Assembly (NCBI RefSeq): GCF_004322755.1
Contig: NZ_CP036401.1
Coordinates: forward strand, 558,001 to 622,000
Length of the DNA stretch: 64,000 nucleotides
Source of the DNA: Pseudoduganella albidiflava
GTDB lineage: Bacteria; Pseudomonadota; Gammaproteobacteria; Burkholderiales; Burkholderiaceae_D
Reading direction: 5' to 3'
This document shows positions 1 to 8,916 of the stretch, piece after piece; positions within the stretch are counted from its first letter, which is position 1, and each line of letters starts with the position of its first letter. The notes beneath the pieces are model-generated. The model was not told where the DNA came from, searched no databases, and worked only from the letters and a program-made list of their open reading frames with translations. Position numbers and translations under genes: made by a program.

Positions 1-86
1 CCCGAAGCAAAGGCGGCGCCCAGTTTCGACAGGGCCTTGGGCGGCAGTTCTTCGGTCAGCAGTTCGATCAGGAGAGTCTGGGTCAT
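1..86 (-). CDS. glyS: Glycyl-tRNA synthetase beta subunit, N-terminal fragment
   Basis: Only the first 28 codons lie in the window; the gene runs off the left edge. The visible start MTQTLLIELLTEELPPKAL is the typical opening of the beta chain of the alpha2-beta2 bacterial glycyl-tRNA synthetase, which charges tRNA-Gly in the cytoplasm. It begins 10 bp after the stop of the alpha-subunit gene in the same direction, the usual glyQ-glyS pairing, so the two are almost certainly cotranscribed. Identification rests on this short stretch and the neighbour. Confidence 0.9.
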   Translation of the reverse strand, partial: MTQTLLIELLTEELPPKALSKLGAAFAS

Positions 87-96
87 AACGGTTTTC

Positions 97-996
97 TTAT
101 GCTTGCGCGGCCATCGGGAAGCCGAGGCGTTCGCGGGAATCGTAGTAGGCTTGGGCGACCAGGCGCGACAGCGTGCGCACGCGGCCGATGTAGGCGGCAC
201 GCTCCGTGACCGAGATCGCGCCGCGCGCGTCCAGCATGTTGAAGCTGTGCGAAGCCTTCATGATCTGTTCGTAGGCCGGCAGCGTCAGCTGCAGCTCGAT
301 CAGGCGCTTGGCTTCCGATTCGTGGTTGGCGAACTGGGCGAACAGCAGTTCGGTGTTGGCGTGCTCGAAGTTGTAGGTCGACTGTTCCACTTCGTTCTGG
401 TGGAACACGTCGCCATACTTCAGCACCTTCTTCTGGCCGTTCTCTTCCCACTCCGTCCATACCAGGTCGTAGACGTTTTCCACGCCCTGCAGGTACATCG
501 CCAGGCGTTCGATGCCATAGGTGATCTCGCCCAGCACCGGCTTGCAATCGAGGCCGCCGACCTGCTGGAAATACGTGAACTGCGTGACTTCCATGCCGTT
601 CAGCCAGACTTCCCAGCCCAGGCCCCAGGCGCCCAGCGTCGGGCTTTCCCAGTCATCCTCGACGAAGCGCACGTCGTTTTGCTTCAGGTCCAGGCCCAGT
701 GCTTCCAGCGAACCTAGGTACAGGTCGAGGATGTTTTCCGGCGCCGGCTTCAGCACCACCTGGTACTGGTAGTAGTGCTGCAGGCGGTTCGGGTTTTCGC
801 CATAGCGGCCATCTTTCGGGCGGCGCGACGGCTGCACGTAGGCGGCGCGCCATGGCTCCGGGCCGATGGCGCGCAGGAAGGTGCCGGTGTGGAAAGTACC
901 CGCGCCCACTTCCATGTCGTATGGCTGGAGCAGGGCGCAGCCTTGCTTGTCCCAGTAGGTTTGCAGGGTCAGGATGATTTGTTGGAATGTCAGCAT
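97..996 (-). CDS. glyQ: Glycyl-tRNA synthetase alpha subunit
   Basis: The protein is 299 residues, the normal size for the alpha chain of the heterotetrameric class II glycyl-tRNA synthetase, which holds the catalytic core for glycyl-adenylate formation. The class II motif region around residues 50-75 ([16 protein letters not shown]) is intact and the whole length is strongly typical of the family. An in-frame ATG 36 nt upstream exists, but [20 protein letters not shown] is the family start, so 996 was chosen. It is followed 10 bp later by glyS and preceded by lnt, the end of a minus-strand housekeeping series. Confidence 0.97.
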   Translation of the reverse strand: MLTFQQIILTLQTYWDKQGCALLQPYDMEVGAGTFHTGTFLRAIGPEPWRAAYVQPSRRPKDGRYGENPNRLQHYYQYQVVLKPAPENILDLYLGSLEALGLDLKQNDVRFVEDDWESPTLGAWGLGWEVWLNGMEVTQFTYFQQVGGLDCKPVLGEITYGIERLAMYLQGVENVYDLVWTEWEENGQKKVLKYGDVFHQNEVEQSTYNFEHANTELLFAQFANHESEAKRLIELQLTLPAYEQIMKASHSFNMLDARGAISVTERAAYIGRVRTLSRLVAQAYYDSRERLGFPMAAQA

Positions 997-1054
997 CGTG
1001 TTCTTTTGTGGCGCGCCGGGGCGCGCAGGCATAAGGGGTAGCGGTGTGGCGGTT

Positions 1055-1077
1055 CGCTAAAACGGCTCATTTTAGCG
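1055..1077 (-). other. Small inverted repeat between lnt and glyQ
   Basis: CGCTAAAA and TTTTAGCG form an 8-bp stem with a 7-nt loop in the 105-bp gap between lnt and glyQ. It is A/T-rich and lacks a clear U-tract, so it may be a weak attenuator or processing site between the two genes rather than a full terminator. Only the inverted repeat itself is seen. Confidence 0.4.
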
Positions 1078-1101
1078 GTTTTTGCAACGGACCAGTAGTG
1101 A

Positions 1102-2658
1102 TCAGCCGCTGGCTTTCCTGCGGCGCGAGAGCAGCCAGGCGGCCAGCAGGCTGGCCGCGGCCAGTGCGAGGATGAGGCGGTTCTGCAGCACGATGTATGG
1201 CGTGTCGCCCGTCATGCCCTGCACGGTGGCCTGCAGGATGCCGGCCTGGTGGTAGGGCAGGCTGGCCTGCACCACGCCGTGCGGGTCGATGGCGACCGTG
1301 GGGCCGGTGTTGGTCGCCGCCAGCATCGGCCGGCCGGTTTCCAGCGTGCGCATCTGCGAGATCTGCAAGTGCTGCGGGATCGCCACCGATTTGCCGTACC
1401 AGGCCAGCTCCGACACGTTCAGCAGCACGGTGGCGTGCGAGCCCGCGCTTTCCTCATTGAGCTGGGCCGCGATTTCTTCGCCGAACAGGTTTTCGTAGCA
1501 GATGTTCGGCAGCACGCGCTGGTCCTTCACCGGGAAGGCCGGCTGCAGCACCTTGCCGCGCGCCTGGTCGCCGAGCGGGATCTGCATCATGTTCGTGAAC
1601 CAGCGGAAGCCGGGCGGAATGAATTCGCCGAACGGCACCAGGTGGTGCTTGTCGTAGCGGTATGGCTTGCCCAGCGCGGGCGCCAGCCCCAGCACGCTGT
1701 TCGAGTAGCTCGTCGGGCTGTCGGCCATGGGCATGCCCAGCACGATCGCGCTGCCGGTCTTGCGGGCGAAGGTGCCGTAGCTGTCCAGGTAGCCGGTCGG
1801 CAGCTGTTGCGGGAACAGGGGAATGCCGGTTTCCGGGATCGCGATCAGGTCGGCCGGCGCCGCCGTGACAGTGTCGCGGTAGTGGCGCAGCGTGTCGCCG
1901 ACATGGTTCGGATTGAACTTGTCCGACAGGGCCACGTTGCCCTGGATCAGGCGCGCCGTCAGCGGCTTGCCGGTAGGTTGCGTCCACTGCACGTACTGGA
2001 GCGCGAAACCGCCCATCCACAGCGCGGCGAGCAGCGACAGCGCGGCTTTGCGGACCGGGTGCATCGACAGCAGCAGGGCGCCGGCGCTCATGGCCGCAAT
2101 CCAGCCGATGCCGTATACGCCGAGCACCGGCGCATAGCCGGCCAGCGGCGTCACGTTGTGCGCATAGCCGGCGGAAGCCCAGGAAAAACCGGTGAACAGC
2201 CAGCCGCGCGACCATTCGGAAATGGCCCAGCAGGCGGGCAGCACGAGCAGGTTCGCCGCAGGCAGGGCCAGCGCCCAGCGCTTGCGCAGCCAGGCGGCGG
2301 CGCCCATCGCCAGGGCCGCGTGCCCGCCCATGTAGATGGACAGCAGCACGATGGCGATCCAGGCCAGCACGGGCGGCAAGCCGAAACGGGGCAGCGTGAT
2401 CGTCAGCCAGTGCACGCCGGCCAGGCACCAGCCGAAGCCGAATGCCCAGCCGATGAAGGCCGAGGCCTTCACGGATTCGGCCCGCAAGACCTGGTAGAAC
2501 AGGGTCGCCAGCGCGAGCAGCTGGAGCGGCCACCAGCCGACCGGCGCGAACGACAGGACGCTCGCGCCGCCGGCGATGGCGGCGATGATCATGCGGCTGC
2601 GCGTGCTGCGGGGAGGCGATGCTGGCGCGTCGGGTGCGGCGCGGCGAAAACGCATCAA
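1102..2658 (-). CDS. lnt: Apolipoprotein N-acyltransferase
   Basis: The protein is 518 residues. It catalyses the last step of lipoprotein maturation, transferring an acyl chain from phospholipid to the N-terminal cysteine of apolipoproteins in the inner membrane. Hydrophobic segments fill residues 24-225, followed by a nitrilase-like domain with the catalytic triad visible as Glu276 (PETG), Lys337 (KHHLVPFGEF) and Cys387 (NICYEN), close to the spacing in E. coli Lnt. A last hydrophobic helix sits at about 492-510. Its start overlaps the stop of corC in ATGA, so it is translationally coupled; corC-lnt is a widespread pair in proteobacteria. Confidence 0.97.
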   Translation of the reverse strand: MMRFRRAAPDAPASPPRSTRSRMIIAAIAGGASVLSFAPVGWWPLQLLALATLFYQVLRAESVKASAFIGWAFGFGWCLAGVHWLTITLPRFGLPPVLAWIAIVLLSIYMGGHAALAMGAAAWLRKRWALALPAANLLVLPACWAISEWSRGWLFTGFSWASAGYAHNVTPLAGYAPVLGVYGIGWIAAMSAGALLLSMHPVRKAALSLLAALWMGGFALQYVQWTQPTGKPLTARLIQGNVALSDKFNPNHVGDTLRHYRDTVTAAPADLIAIPETGIPLFPQQLPTGYLDSYGTFARKTGSAIVLGMPMADSPTSYSNSVLGLAPALGKPYRYDKHHLVPFGEFIPPGFRWFTNMMQIPLGDQARGKVLQPAFPVKDQRVLPNICYENLFGEEIAAQLNEESAGSHATVLLNVSELAWYGKSVAIPQHLQISQMRTLETGRPMLAATNTGPTVAIDPHGVVQASLPYHQAGILQATVQGMTGDTPYIVLQNRLILALAAASLLAAWLLSRRRKASG

Positions 2659-3602
2659 TCCTGCTCGTCGATGGCGGGTGGCAGTTTCTCGACCGTCAGC
2701 ACGTGGATCTGGCGTGCATCGGCGCGCAGCACTTCGAAGCGCAGGTTGCCGATGTCGAACACGTCGCCCTTGTGCGGCATGCGGGCCAGATGCTTGGCGA
2801 CGAAGCCGCCGATGGTATCGACGTCGTCGTCCGGCAGGTCGGCATCGAGTTCTTCGTTGAACTGGGCGATCTCGGTGAGCGCCTTGACGCGCCAGCGCGG
2901 ACCCAGCTGGCCTTCGCGGATGGAGAGGATGTTGTCTTCCTCTTCGTCGAAATCGTATTCATCCTCGATATCGCCGACGATCTGCTCGAGCACGTCCTCG
3001 ATCGTGATCAGGCCGGCCACGCCGGAGTATTCGTCGACGACGATCGCCATGTGGTTGTGGTTGGCGCGGAAGTCGCGCAGCAGCACGTTCAGGCGCTTCG
3101 ATTCGGGGATGAAGATGGCCGGGCGCAGCATGTCGCGCACGTCGAACGATTCTTCGGCGTAATAGCGCAGCAGGTCTTTCGCCAGCAGGATGCCGACCAC
3201 CTTGTCGCGCTCGCCCTCGATGGCCGGGAAGCGCGAGTGTGCCGTTTCCAGCACGAGCGGCATCCATTCGTCGATGGGCTTGGTGATGTCGATCACGTCC
3301 ATCTGCGAGCGCGGCACCATGATGTCGCGCGCGGACAGGTCGGAAACCTGGAAAACGCCTTCGATCATCGACAGCGCATCGGCATCGATCAGGTTGCGTT
3401 CGTGGGCTTCGTGCAGGACTTCGAGGAGCTCGGAGCGGTTTTCCGGCTCCGGGGAGATCAGCGCGGTAAGGCGCTCGAGAAGGGAGCGATGGGGTTTCGC
3501 GTCGCTCTTGCCGTTACGGGCGTAGTTCGTGTCGCCCTTGAGGCTACGGTTTGGGTTCGCGTCATTCCTGACGCTACTAGAGTGCTCTTGCATAGCAGGC
3601 AT
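2655..3602 (-). CDS. corC: CorC/HlyC-family CBS-domain protein
   Basis: The 315-residue protein has two CBS domains (about residues 90-215, beginning MVPRSQMDVI) and a C-terminal CorC_HlyC domain (about 230-305). The family is linked to magnesium/cobalt efflux and is conserved next to lnt and ybeY. A second ATG at 3593 is an equally possible start; neither has a strong Shine-Dalgarno. The N-terminal 45 residues contain a short internal duplication (ANPNRSL and AKPHRSL). The gene is separated from its usual upstream partner ybeY by a plus-strand transporter gene, so it probably has its own promoter between 3603 and 3738. Confidence 0.93.
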   Translation of the reverse strand: MPAMQEHSSSVRNDANPNRSLKGDTNYARNGKSDAKPHRSLLERLTALISPEPENRSELLEVLHEAHERNLIDADALSMIEGVFQVSDLSARDIMVPRSQMDVIDITKPIDEWMPLVLETAHSRFPAIEGERDKVVGILLAKDLLRYYAEESFDVRDMLRPAIFIPESKRLNVLLRDFRANHNHMAIVVDEYSGVAGLITIEDVLEQIVGDIEDEYDFDEEEDNILSIREGQLGPRWRVKALTEIAQFNEELDADLPDDDVDTIGGFVAKHLARMPHKGDVFDIGNLRFEVLRADARQIHVLTVEKLPPAIDEQD

Positions 3603-3738
3603 AAAGCCATTTGTTTCGAAGGGATACAGGATACACCAAACGGGCCGGCGGAGCGCTTTTTATCAAAAAGTCATCAGCCACGCACTGGCCACTATGCTGC
3701 GGTCATAATCGTCTGGTAGGCTGGCGCCGGGAGGAAAC

Positions 3739-4752
3739 ATGCAGGCGCTGGAATACGGATCGGATCAGAATGGATTGGTGTGCGGATACCTGTTCGGGCG
3801 CGAGGCGCAGGCGGTGCCGATCGAGGCGGCCGAAGCGGCGCAATGGCTGCGCGCGAATGCCGGGCAGCCGGGCGAATTCCTCTGGCTGCACTTCAACCTC
3901 GCCAACACGGCCAGTGAAAAGTGGCTGCGCGAGCAGGTGCGCCTGTCCGAGGAATTCTACGATTGCCTGCACCAGGGGTCGCGCTCGACGCGCATCGAAC
4001 AGGCCGACGACACGCTGGTGGCCGTCGTCAACGATGTGCTGCGCGACTTTTCCTTCGAACCTTCCGACATCGCCAGCCTGTACCTGTCCGTGGAACGGCA
4101 GCTCGTGATCAGCGCGCGGCGCAGCCCCCTGCAGGCGGTCGAGCGGCTGCGCCAGGCGGTGCGGCGCGGCGAACCGATCGCCTCTTCCGTGGTGCTGCTG
4201 ACCCACCTGCTGCGCGACCAGGCCGACGTGCTGACCCGCATCGTGCGCGTGGCCACCGGCAAGGTCGACAGCATCGAGGACAATTTGCTGTCCGGCCAGC
4301 TGAAGTACAAGCGTGCCGACCTGGGCGCGCTGCGGCGCGTGCTGGTGCGGCTGCAGCGGCTGCTGGCGCCGGAGCCGGCGGCCATGTTCCGGCTGCTGCA
4401 GCGCCCGCCGTTATGGGTGACCGTGCAAGACCGGCAGGAATTGCGCGAAGCCAGCGAGGAATTCGCCGTCACGCTGAACGACATCGCCACCTTGCAGGAG
4501 CGCATCAAGCTGCTGCAGGAAGAGATCGCCGCGCTCGTCAACGAAGGCAATAACCGCAGCCTGTACACGCTGACGATCGTTACCGTGCTGGCATTGCCGA
4601 TCAACATCATCGCCGGCTTGCTGGGCATGAACGTGGGGGGCGTGCCGCTGGCCACCGATGCGTCCGGCTTCTGGATCATTGCCGGGATCGTGGCCGCGTT
4701 CACGTGCGTGGCCGCCTGGGTGGTGATGCGGCGGCGGCGCGAGCTGGAGTAG
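3739..4752 (+). CDS. CorA/ZntB-family divalent cation transporter
   Basis: This is a 337-residue member of the CorA metal ion transporter superfamily, likely moving zinc or a related divalent cation across the inner membrane. A long soluble N-terminal domain (1-270) is followed by two C-terminal transmembrane helices (about 275-295 and 307-328) separated by the signature GMN tripeptide at about 296-298. The next residues are VGGVP rather than the MPEL loop of CorA, which favours the ZntB-like branch. The start has a good ribosome site (GGGAGGAAAC). It is transcribed divergently from corC and convergently with ybeY, interrupting an otherwise conserved operon. Confidence 0.88.
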   Translation: MQALEYGSDQNGLVCGYLFGREAQAVPIEAAEAAQWLRANAGQPGEFLWLHFNLANTASEKWLREQVRLSEEFYDCLHQGSRSTRIEQADDTLVAVVNDVLRDFSFEPSDIASLYLSVERQLVISARRSPLQAVERLRQAVRRGEPIASSVVLLTHLLRDQADVLTRIVRVATGKVDSIEDNLLSGQLKYKRADLGALRRVLVRLQRLLAPEPAAMFRLLQRPPLWVTVQDRQELREASEEFAVTLNDIATLQERIKLLQEEIAALVNEGNNRSLYTLTIVTVLALPINIIAGLLGMNVGGVPLATDASGFWIIAGIVAAFTCVAAWVVMRRRRELE

Positions 4753-4761
4753 CGAAAAAAC

Positions 4762-4964
4762 CGGTGACAGGCACCATTTGTTTTGCAACGGGTGTTACTA
4801 GTTAAAATGCGCCTGTCCCTGACGGCGTTATCTAAGCGTCATGCGGGACATTGAAAGCGCATGCATGCACCCCAACAGCGAAGGGCTGGGGTCAGACCCG
4901 GCGGGTCTGACCCCGGAATTTGCACTTGGGGTGGGCTTATACGAGCTGCATTAGTGCCTGTCAC
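4762..4964. repeat. Inverted TGACAGGCAC motifs bracketing a palindromic repeat
   Basis: The gap between the transporter gene and ybeY starts with GGTGACAGGCACC (4762-4774) and ends with the opposite strand version GTGCCTGTCAC (4954-4964). A related GGTGTCAGGCACG occurs in the loop of the hairpin at 44309-44357. The motifs enclose the GGGTCAGACCC palindrome described separately. These look like pieces of dispersed intergenic repeats; their function is not evident. Confidence 0.55.
4868..4933. repeat. GGGTCAGACCC palindromic repeat, copy 1
   Basis: GGGGTCAGACCCG (4888-4900) and its exact reverse complement (4902-4914) flank one central base, giving a 27-bp perfect palindrome. Further out CACCCCAA and TTGGGGTG form a second inverted pair, so the roughly 65-bp unit could fold as a long hairpin. 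A nearly identical unit lies at 25949-26011 and diverged tandem copies at 14595-14900. It sits between two convergent genes and has no U-tract, so it is called a dispersed repeat rather than a plain terminator. Confidence 0.8.
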
Positions 4965-4988
4965 TGCTTTTGAGACAGCAGGAGGGCG

Positions 4989-5459
4989 CTACTTCTCGGC
5001 TGCGTAGGGATCGGCGTAGCCCAGCCCTTCCAGCAGCTCGGTCTCCAGGCTTTCCATTTCCTCGGCCTCGTCATCGTCCTCGTGGTCGTAGCCCTGCGCA
5101 TGCAGCACGCCGTGCACGATCAGGTGGGCGGTGTGCTCCTCGACGGTTTTCTTCTGTTCGGCGGCTTCGCGCTCGAGCACGTCGGTGCACAAGATGATGT
5201 CGGCGCGGGTCGGTTCGTCGTCGGCGATGTCCTCGCCTTCGTTGTAGGCGAACGTCAGCACGTTGGTGGCGTAGTCCTTGCCGCGGTAGGCCTGGTTCAG
5301 CTGCTGGCCCTCGGCCGCGTCGACGAAGCGGATCGTCAGCTCGGCCGGGGCGAACAGCGCGGCCTTCACCCAATTGCGCAGCAGCGGGCGGGTGATGGTT
5401 TCCTGCAGGCGGGGATCGGCGTATTGCACCGACAGGGTCAGCTTATTTTTTTCGGACAT
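4989..5459 (-). CDS. ybeY: Endoribonuclease YbeY (16S rRNA maturation)
   Basis: The protein is 156 residues, typical for YbeY, a single-strand endoribonuclease in 16S rRNA 3'-end maturation and ribosome quality control. The zinc-binding signature H-x3-H-x5-H is complete at His116, His120 and His126 ([11 protein letters not shown]). Its start lies inside the end of phoH with a 17-bp overlap, so the two are coupled. Downstream it faces the CorA-type gene instead of the usual corC. Confidence 0.96.
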   Translation of the reverse strand: MSEKNKLTLSVQYADPRLQETITRPLLRNWVKAALFAPAELTIRFVDAAEGQQLNQAYRGKDYATNVLTFAYNEGEDIADDEPTRADIILCTDVLEREAAEQKKTVEEHTAHLIVHGVLHAQGYDHEDDDEAEEMESLETELLEGLGYADPYAAEK

Positions 5460-6498
5460 TCCGGGCAGCGGTCTTGACGGGTTTCAGCAATGGGGCGATG
5501 TCGGCGGTACTCTGGTGGGCGCTGTCGTAGGCGTCGACGATGCGCGCCACCAGCGGATGGCGCACCACGTCTTCGCTGGAGAAGTGCGAGAAGGCGATGC
5601 CGCGCACGTCGCGCAGCACCTGGATGGCATCGACCAGGCCGCTCTTCTGGTGCTTCTGCAAGTCGACCTGCGTGACATCGCCGGTAACCACGGCCTTGCT
5701 GCCGAAGCCGATCCGCGTGAGGAACATCTTCATCTGCTCGACGGTGGTGTTCTGCGCCTCGTCGAGGATCACAAAGGCGTGGTTCAGCGTGCGGCCGCGC
5801 ATGTACGCCAGCGGGGCGATCTCGATCACTTGCTTCTCGAACATCTTTTGCGTGCGGTCGAAGCCCAGCAGGTCGTACAGCGCGTCGTACAGGGGGCGCA
5901 GGTACGGGTCCACCTTCTGCGCCATGTCGCCCGGCAGGAAGCCCAGCCGTTCGCCGGCCTCGACGGCGGGGCGGCACAGGATGATGCGTTTCACCGCATC
6001 GCGTTCCAGCGCGTCCACGGCGCAGGCCACGGCCAGGTAGGTCTTGCCGGTGCCGGCCGGGCCGACGCCGAAGCTGATGTCGTGTTCGAGGATGTTGCGC
6101 AGGTAGCGGATCTGGTGCGGCGTGCGGCCGCGCAGGTCGCTGCGGCGGGTCTTCAGCGCGGGGCTGGCGATTTCCGGATCGTAGAACGGCGGCTCTTCTT
6201 CGTCGTCGCCATCCGGCGCGGCCTGGCTGGTACGCTGTTCGACGAGACCCAGCTGCACTTCCTCGATCGGCACGGCCTTGTCGGCCACCGCATAGAATTT
6301 TTCCAGGATCTGCACGGCGCGCTCGGCGTTGGTGCCGCTGACGATGAATTTCTCGCCGCGCCGGAAGATCGTTACATCGAGCGCCGCCGAGATCTGGCGC
6401 AGGTTTTCATCGAGGGGACCGCACAGGTTGGCCAGCCGGGTATTGTCCAGCGGTTCCGGAACGAAATAGTGCGGTTGTACGGGAGTCTTTGTTTTCAA
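5443..6498 (-). CDS. phoH: PhoH-like ATPase (YbeZ)
   Basis: This is a 351-residue PhoH-family P-loop protein. An N-terminal KH-like region (about 20-80) precedes the PhoH ATPase domain with Walker A at about 146-152 (GPAGTGKT) and Walker B at about 228-235 (VILDEAQN). The family partners YbeY in RNA metabolism and is nearly always encoded beside it, as here, with a 17-bp overlap. The exact biochemical role remains poorly defined. miaB ends 30 bp upstream in the same direction, so miaB-phoH-ybeY form one transcription unit. Confidence 0.94.
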   Translation of the reverse strand: MKTKTPVQPHYFVPEPLDNTRLANLCGPLDENLRQISAALDVTIFRRGEKFIVSGTNAERAVQILEKFYAVADKAVPIEEVQLGLVEQRTSQAAPDGDDEEEPPFYDPEIASPALKTRRSDLRGRTPHQIRYLRNILEHDISFGVGPAGTGKTYLAVACAVDALERDAVKRIILCRPAVEAGERLGFLPGDMAQKVDPYLRPLYDALYDLLGFDRTQKMFEKQVIEIAPLAYMRGRTLNHAFVILDEAQNTTVEQMKMFLTRIGFGSKAVVTGDVTQVDLQKHQKSGLVDAIQVLRDVRGIAFSHFSSEDVVRHPLVARIVDAYDSAHQSTADIAPLLKPVKTAARNVRKK

Positions 6499-6528
6499 TG
6501 TGTGGTCAGGGCAGAAGGGGCGGCGGAA

Positions 6529-7860
6529 TCAGGTGCGCTCGCCGCGCAGGGAATAGGACAGGCTTTCCGTAATGATTACATCGACCATCTTGCCATGCAG
6601 GGCGGTCGGCGTGTCGCCACCATCGAACAGGACGGTGCGGCCGTTGCCGGCGCGGCCGGCCAGTTCGTTGCCGCCTTGCTTCGAAGGCCCCTCGACCAGC
6701 ACGCGCATCGTCTTGCCCACCATGGCCGCGCTGTGCCGTTTCGTGTTGTCGTCGATTAATGCCTGCAGGCGCTGCAGCCGCGCCAGCTTTACCTCGTGCG
6801 GCGTATCGTCCGCCAGGTTGGCGGCCGGGGTGCCGGGGCGCTTGCTGAAGATGAAGCTGAACGAATTGTCGAAGTCGACGTCGCGCACCAGCTTCATCAT
6901 CGCCTCGAAGTCGTCTTCCGTCTCGCCGGGGAACCCGACGATGAAGTCGGAGGCGATCGTCACGTCCGGCCGCACCGCCTTCACCTTGCGGATGATCGAC
7001 TTGTATTCCAGCGCCGTATAGCCGCGCTTCATCGCGCCCAGGATCTTGTCCGAGCCGTGCTGGGCCGGCAGGTACAGGTGATCGGCCAGCTGCGGGATCC
7101 GCGCATAGCAGTCGACCAGGCGCTGCGTGAATTCCTTCGGATGGCTGGTGACGAAGCGGATCCGCTCGATGCCGGGGATTTCGGCCACGTATTCGATCAG
7201 CAGCGCGAAGTCGGCCTGCTGGCCATCGGCCATCTGGCCGCGGAAGGCGTTGACGTTCTGGCCCAGCAGCATCACTTCCTTGACACCCTGCGCGGCCAGC
7301 CCGGCCACTTCCGTCAGCACGTCGTCGAAACGGCGCGACACTTCCTCGCCGCGCGTGTAGGGCACCACGCAATAGCTGCAGTACTTGCTGCAGCCTTCCA
7401 TGATGGACACATAGGCGAACGGACCGTCGACGCGCGCCGGCGGCAGGTGGTCGAACTTTTCGATTTCCGGGAACGCGATGTCCACCTGCGGCTTGCCGCT
7501 GTGGCGGCGCAGCTCGATCATCTTCGGCAAGCGGTGCAGGGTTTGCGGACCGAACACGATATCCACCTGCGGCGCGCGCTTGACGATGGCTTCGCCTTCC
7601 TGCGATGCCACGCAGCCACCCACGCCGATCACCAGGCCAGGATTCTTTTCCTTCAGCTTGCGGAACACGCCCAAGTCGGAAAACACCTTTTCCTGCGCCT
7701 TTTCGCGCACCGAGCAAGTGTTGAGGAGGATGACGTCGGCTTCTTCCGGCGTGTCGGTGCGCACCAGGCCATCCGTGGCGCCGAGAAGATCCGCCATCTT
7801 GTCCGAGTCGTACTCGTTCATCTGGCAGCCGAAGGTCTTGATGAATACTTTTTTCTGCAT
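6529..7860 (-). CDS. miaB: tRNA-2-methylthio-N6-dimethylallyladenosine synthase
   Basis: The 443-residue radical-SAM methylthiotransferase adds the 2-methylthio group at A37 of tRNAs already isopentenylated by MiaA, whose gene is also in this window (37766-38713). The N-terminal MTTase domain carries cluster cysteines 12, 49 and 83. The radical-SAM motif C-x3-C-x2-C is at Cys157, Cys161 and Cys164 (GCSKYCSYC). A TRAM domain occupies about the last 70 residues. It heads the miaB-phoH-ybeY unit. The start [20 protein letters not shown] matches the family. Confidence 0.97.
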   Translation of the reverse strand: MQKKVFIKTFGCQMNEYDSDKMADLLGATDGLVRTDTPEEADVILLNTCSVREKAQEKVFSDLGVFRKLKEKNPGLVIGVGGCVASQEGEAIVKRAPQVDIVFGPQTLHRLPKMIELRRHSGKPQVDIAFPEIEKFDHLPPARVDGPFAYVSIMEGCSKYCSYCVVPYTRGEEVSRRFDDVLTEVAGLAAQGVKEVMLLGQNVNAFRGQMADGQQADFALLIEYVAEIPGIERIRFVTSHPKEFTQRLVDCYARIPQLADHLYLPAQHGSDKILGAMKRGYTALEYKSIIRKVKAVRPDVTIASDFIVGFPGETEDDFEAMMKLVRDVDFDNSFSFIFSKRPGTPAANLADDTPHEVKLARLQRLQALIDDNTKRHSAAMVGKTMRVLVEGPSKQGGNELAGRAGNGRTVLFDGGDTPTALHGKMVDVIITESLSYSLRGERT

Positions 7861-8327
7861 GGCCGGCAGTTTACCGTAATTCCTGTTGGCGAACTGCGCG
7901 TGTTGATGAAGTACGGAAAAACTTTACATGCCAGTGGGCATGCGGTTTTCGGGCTCATCAATATCGGTCTGACAACTCTGTCACCGGCAGGTTGAGGCCC
8001 CGTAACAATTTCCCACAAGTTCTATCGTGCGCTGCCTACTGTTTCCGTGTGTTGAAATAGCCATGTTGTCAAGTTTCTTAGCGAATGATTGATTTTTATT
8101 AAATCTTCGCTTGGCATCGCTAGGCTGGAGCGTGCTTGTTTGGGCATAGAATTTTGCAGAAAGTGCAAGTTTCTACCCGATGGTCGCCGGCCCTTGCGCC
8201 TGGAAGTTTTGGCGTACCCGTTCCGGTACTGATGTGGAAATGTTTTTTGAAACCAAGGTAGAAATCTGCGGTCTTTCCTAATGTCCGGAGCAGCATCTTC
8301 AATCTACTATATCGACGAGGATCCATC
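7861..8327. other. 467-bp intergenic region between divergent miaB and a small HTH gene
   Basis: This gap is clearly richer in A+T than its surroundings, especially 8030-8110. It must hold the promoters for miaB (minus) and the HTH gene (plus), but I could not assign -35/-10 pairs with confidence. A 6-bp inverted repeat (CATGCC/GGCATG, 7927-7942) lies upstream of miaB. I see no convincing open frame or known RNA motif. Confidence 0.5.
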
Positions 8328-8690
8328 ATGGCACACCACGCACTCTCATCCCAAGAAAGCTACAACCCGAATCACCTGCTCGATATTTTGCTGGGCAAGA
8401 TGCAACTGAAAAACGATGCTGCCCTGTCGCGCCTGCTGGAAGTGGCGCCGCCCGTGATCAGCAAGATCCGCCACCACCGCCTGCCGGTGGGTGCTTCGCT
8501 GCTGATCCGCATGCATGAAGTCACTGGCATGAGCATCCGCGACCTGCGCGACCTGATGGGCGACCGCCGCACCAAGTATCGCCTGTCCGACGCGCAAGGC
8601 CGTCCGAAGCCAGAAGAAAAGGCCGCACAGCAGGCCGCCGCCGCCGCACAGCAAGCTCAGCAAAAGCCGGAAGGCAATTACACGCATTGA
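8328..8690 (+). CDS. Small HTH (Cro/CI-like) protein of unknown role
   Basis: The 120-residue cytoplasmic protein has an apparent helix-turn-helix fold at about residues 18-75 (LKNDAALSRLLEVAPPVISK... SIRDLRDLMGD), resembling lambda-repressor-like domains that bind DNA as dimers. The tail (about 93-115) is low-complexity Ala/Gln/Lys. The start follows GAGGATCCATC, a good ribosome site. It stands alone with A/T-rich DNA upstream and a GC-rich hairpin 9 bp after its stop. No target is evident. The HTH reading is by pattern only. Confidence 0.75.
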   Translation: MAHHALSSQESYNPNHLLDILLGKMQLKNDAALSRLLEVAPPVISKIRHHRLPVGASLLIRMHEVTGMSIRDLRDLMGDRRTKYRLSDAQGRPKPEEKAAQQAAAAAQQAQQKPEGNYTH

Positions 8691-8698
8691 GCCATGCC

Positions 8699-8721
8699 GG
8701 CCGGAGCGCTGCGCTCCGGCC
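8699..8721 (+). terminator. GC-rich hairpin after the small HTH gene
   Basis: GGCCGGAGCG and CGCTCCGGCC form a perfect 10-bp stem with a 3-nt loop, 9 bp after the stop codon at 8690. The following bases are AATCTTCC, so there is no strong U-tract. It is a probable 3'-end stabiliser or imperfect intrinsic terminator. Confidence 0.6.
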
Positions 8722-8745
8722 AATCTTCCTCCTGCTGCTTCCGGC

Positions 8746-8797
8746 CTGATCTTTGCGGCTGATCTTTGCGGCTGATTTTTGCGCCTGTTTTTGCGTC
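8746..8797. repeat. 13-bp tandem repeat, four units
   Basis: Four consecutive 13-bp units with the pattern CTGATCTTTGCGG occur, the first two identical and the last two diverged. They lie in the gap between the small HTH gene and the end of the HDOD gene, which are convergent. One of several short tandem arrays in this window. Confidence 0.8.
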
Positions 8798-8916
8798 TTT
8801 CTTCGCACTAAACCAGCGCCTTCCGTGTCCCTGCGTTCCCGCGCCACCCGCCATTTCCGGCAGGCCTTGTCGCGCCCGCCGTTTCGTATTGTCACGTAAA
8901 TTTATGACAGCCGTAT

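Noticed and set aside
7927..7942. Terminator or riboswitch upstream of miaB
   Set aside because: Only a 6-bp stem without a U-tract in the right place; no known riboswitch motif seen.
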